Assembly: GCA_016926805.1 (NCBI GenBank)
Contig: JAFGNV010000123.1
Coordinates: forward strand, 1 to 44,541
DNA: 44,541 nt
Origin: Anaerolineae bacterium
Lineage (GTDB): Bacteria > Chloroflexota > Anaerolineae > 4572-78 > J111
Reading direction: 5' to 3'
The position numbers and the translations under genes are program-made. This document shows, piece after piece, positions 42,613-44,541 of this stretch. The number at the start of each line of letters is the position of its first letter. Within the stretch, counting starts at the first letter, position 1. Below the pieces are notes generated by a model. The model was not told where the DNA came from and did no database searches. It saw only the letters and a list, made by a program, of their open reading frames with translations.

Positions 42613-44439
42613 ATGACAACCCATCTTTTTCCAAAAACCTGGTATAGGGTGATTATCGCTGTTTGCGTGGGATTTATCTTGTCGGCCTGCGGTGGCGGGG
42701 GCAGCGACACCCCTACCGCCGATACTGTCGGCGATGCCCAGGCCAATTTACCGGCGGCTGAGGCTGCCACGGCCACGCCTCCTGCCATCCCCGCATCCAC
42801 CGAGGCCGACAGCGCCGAAGCGCACTTTCAGGCAGGACTGAAGTTGCTTGACGACGAAAAATATGAGGAAGCTATTGCCGAATTTGACCAGGCCATCGCC
42901 CTTGACCCCACCTTGGCCGCCGCTTACCGCAAACGCGGCTTTGCCTATGGCAGTCTGGGTCAAGACGAACAAGCCCTGGCCGATTTTAAAAAGGCGCTCG
43001 AACTGGAACCGGACAGCTCCGACAACGGCGAGCTTTACGTTAACCTGGCCCTGGCCTACGCCAAAACCGGCGACGAGGAAAAAGCGGTGGAGTTTTGGAG
43101 CAAAGCCATTGCGGCCGGCCAGGACAGCGCGTCGTTCTATCTTGACCGGGGCAGGTCTTACTTTAACCTGAAGAAATATCAGGAAGCTATGGCCGACTGC
43201 ACCCAGGCCATCGAACTGGACGCGCAACTGGCCGGGGCTTATAACCTGCGCGGTAAAGCCAACGCCTACCTGAACAATTTTGAACAGGCCATTCCCGATT
43301 TGAGCCAGGCCATCGAGCTTGACCCCAAACTGGCTGAAGCTTACTATAACCGCGCGGTTTGCCGGACCAAGTTGGGCCAAAACGATAAACTTTCGGAAAT
43401 TATTGCCGATATGGCCAAGGCGCTCGAACTGAGCGATGACCCTGACATACGCCGGCAGGCGCAACAGGCGCTCGAAAACGCCTATAAAAATCTCACTGAC
43501 CCGGCTTTACGCCAGCAAGCTGCCGCAGCCCTGGGCTTGACGGCCGACACCGCCGCCCCTGCTGATTATCAAACATACATCCACGATATGGATTGTTCCG
43601 GCTACAACAAAGAACTCAAACTAAGAACTTTCTCCGTGCTCTATCCCCAGGGTTTTGTGATAAGCACCTGCCAGAACAAACCCGATAACTATGCTGTTTT
43701 TGAACTTAATCCCGACCCGACTAAAGAAGACGCGGACTTCGCCTTTGTTTTTGGCCATTTTTATAATGATGCGCCCGTCGCCCAGCTAAAAGATCATTAT
43801 CTCGAGAGCGGCGAGGAACTGCTGGACGTTTTTGGTCCGCAAATTGCCGCGCAACTCAACGCCAAACTCATCAGCGATGAACCGCTGATGTTTGACGGCG
43901 TGCCCTTTTTCCGGCGGGATTACGTGGGCGAAATATTGGGCGAGACCAGGCTGGTGCGCCTGGTGACCATTCCCAATTTTGAGCACGGGCAGGGGCTTTT
44001 CTTTATGGCCCTTAAAAAAGCGCAAAGCGACCCCCAACAGGAATTTCCCGAATTTGACGCCATAACTCAAAAGGTTATTGGGTCGGTTAATTTTACACCG
44101 GAGACCGGGGCGACGACTGCCGGTAGTTCAAATTCACCTGAAGAAGTGCTACAGGCCATTTTTGACGCGGCCAAAACAGAAGACTTCAGCCAACTGGCTG
44201 GTCTATGCGACCCGTTGGGTAAAAACGACGATGACACTGCCCTGATTTGCGCCATCACTACCGGCCACCCCGACAAGGATTCGTTTGTAGAGTTCTTTGC
44301 TAAAGGCAAAATTAACGGCCCGGCCGTGATTAAAGGCGACCAGGCCGAAGTTCCCTTTTTGTTCGGTCCCGCTGGGGACAAAGAGGAAAGTATGGGCCTG
44401 ATTTTGCGCGATGGGCAGTGGTATTTGTTGGGATTTTAA
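42613..44439 (+). CDS. TPR-repeat lipoprotein
   Basis: GGAGG five bases before ATG 42613 and a lipobox signal (GFILSACGGGG) fix the start, though the frame is open further upstream. The 608-residue protein has a low-complexity linker, then at least five TPR units (AEAHFQAGLKLLDDEKYEEA, AYRKRGFAYGSLGQDEQALA, AGAYNLRGKANAYLNNFEQA). A C-terminal region of about 300 residues without a known family follows. It probably acts as a surface-attached scaffold. The remaining 100 bases to the window end hold no gene. Confidence 0.82.
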   Translation: MTTHLFPKTWYRVIIAVCVGFILSACGGGGSDTPTADTVGDAQANLPAAEAATATPPAIPASTEADSAEAHFQAGLKLLDDEKYEEAIAEFDQAIALDPTLAAAYRKRGFAYGSLGQDEQALADFKKALELEPDSSDNGELYVNLALAYAKTGDEEKAVEFWSKAIAAGQDSASFYLDRGRSYFNLKKYQEAMADCTQAIELDAQLAGAYNLRGKANAYLNNFEQAIPDLSQAIELDPKLAEAYYNRAVCRTKLGQNDKLSEIIADMAKALELSDDPDIRRQAQQALENAYKNLTDPALRQQAAAALGLTADTAAPADYQTYIHDMDCSGYNKELKLRTFSVLYPQGFVISTCQNKPDNYAVFELNPDPTKEDADFAFVFGHFYNDAPVAQLKDHYLESGEELLDVFGPQIAAQLNAKLISDEPLMFDGVPFFRRDYVGEILGETRLVRLVTIPNFEHGQGLFFMALKKAQSDPQQEFPEFDAITQKVIGSVNFTPETGATTAGSSNSPEEVLQAIFDAAKTEDFSQLAGLCDPLGKNDDDTALICAITTGHPDKDSFVEFFAKGKINGPAVIKGDQAEVPFLFGPAGDKEESMGLILRDGQWYLLGF

Positions 44440-44541
44440 TAAAAATTAAGAGCCTAAGCGTAACTTTTGTGCAACCAGAGTAAGAATCAAGAAAAAACGA
44501 TAAAAAATAGAACTTTAACAATTTGCTCAAATATGAGATGC

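Overview
The window looks like a piece of a Chloroflexota (Anaerolineae-like) chromosome. This is inferred from the gene families: a very large BTAD-NTPase-TPR regulator, simple lipobox lipoproteins without outer-membrane partners, a shortened HlyD-type adaptor that fits a one-membrane cell, and many small palindromic or simple-sequence repeats, some inside genes. No rRNA, tRNA, CRISPR array, transposase or phage gene was seen.

Left edge (1-1774, minus strand): a flavodoxin broken near its 3' end, a small membrane protein cut by one in-frame TGA, and an intact four-helix membrane protein. A 477-base gap with a possible promoter and a hairpin follows.

Core (1775-31104, all plus strand): a large hybrid RiPP (ribosomally made, post-translationally modified peptide) cluster of the NHLP/proteusin type. 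One precursor gene (9013-9378) encodes an 87-residue nitrile-hydratase-like leader ending in a GG site and a 34-residue core rich in Ser, Thr, Val and Ile, with one Cys and two Arg. Around it are a fused cyclodehydratase/YcaO, a SagB-type dehydrogenase, a B12-domain radical SAM enzyme, three radical SAM enzymes of the peptide C-methyltransferase type (two a tandem duplication), a UPF0489/OspR-like peptide arginase, two large unfamiliar proteins (one with a terpenoid-cyclase-like toroid), a PRMT-like methyltransferase with altered substrate residues, a medium-chain reductase, and a LanM synthetase of the three-cysteine CCG subtype. Export genes follow: a cyclic-nucleotide-domain protein, a short HlyD protein, a C39 peptidase/ABC transporter, a second NHLM ABC transporter and a HExxH protein. 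The inferred route is that RRE-like domains capture the leader, the core is dehydrated or cyclised, C-methylated, its Arg turned to ornithine and possibly N-methylated, dehydro residues perhaps reduced, and the leader cut after GG during export. The precursor gene is flanked by a 24-bp near-perfect inverted repeat.

Right side (31201-44541): an adaptor lipoprotein and a secreted beta-propeller protein; a cloverleaf-like repeat; a minus-strand block with an acyltransferase, a receiver-only regulator coupled to a 63-residue peptide, a LuxR-type regulator with its histidine kinase, and a 1034-residue BTAD/NTPase/TPR regulator; then a small Chloroflexi-type protein and two lipoproteins on the plus strand. 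Whether these regulators control the RiPP cluster cannot be told from sequence alone.
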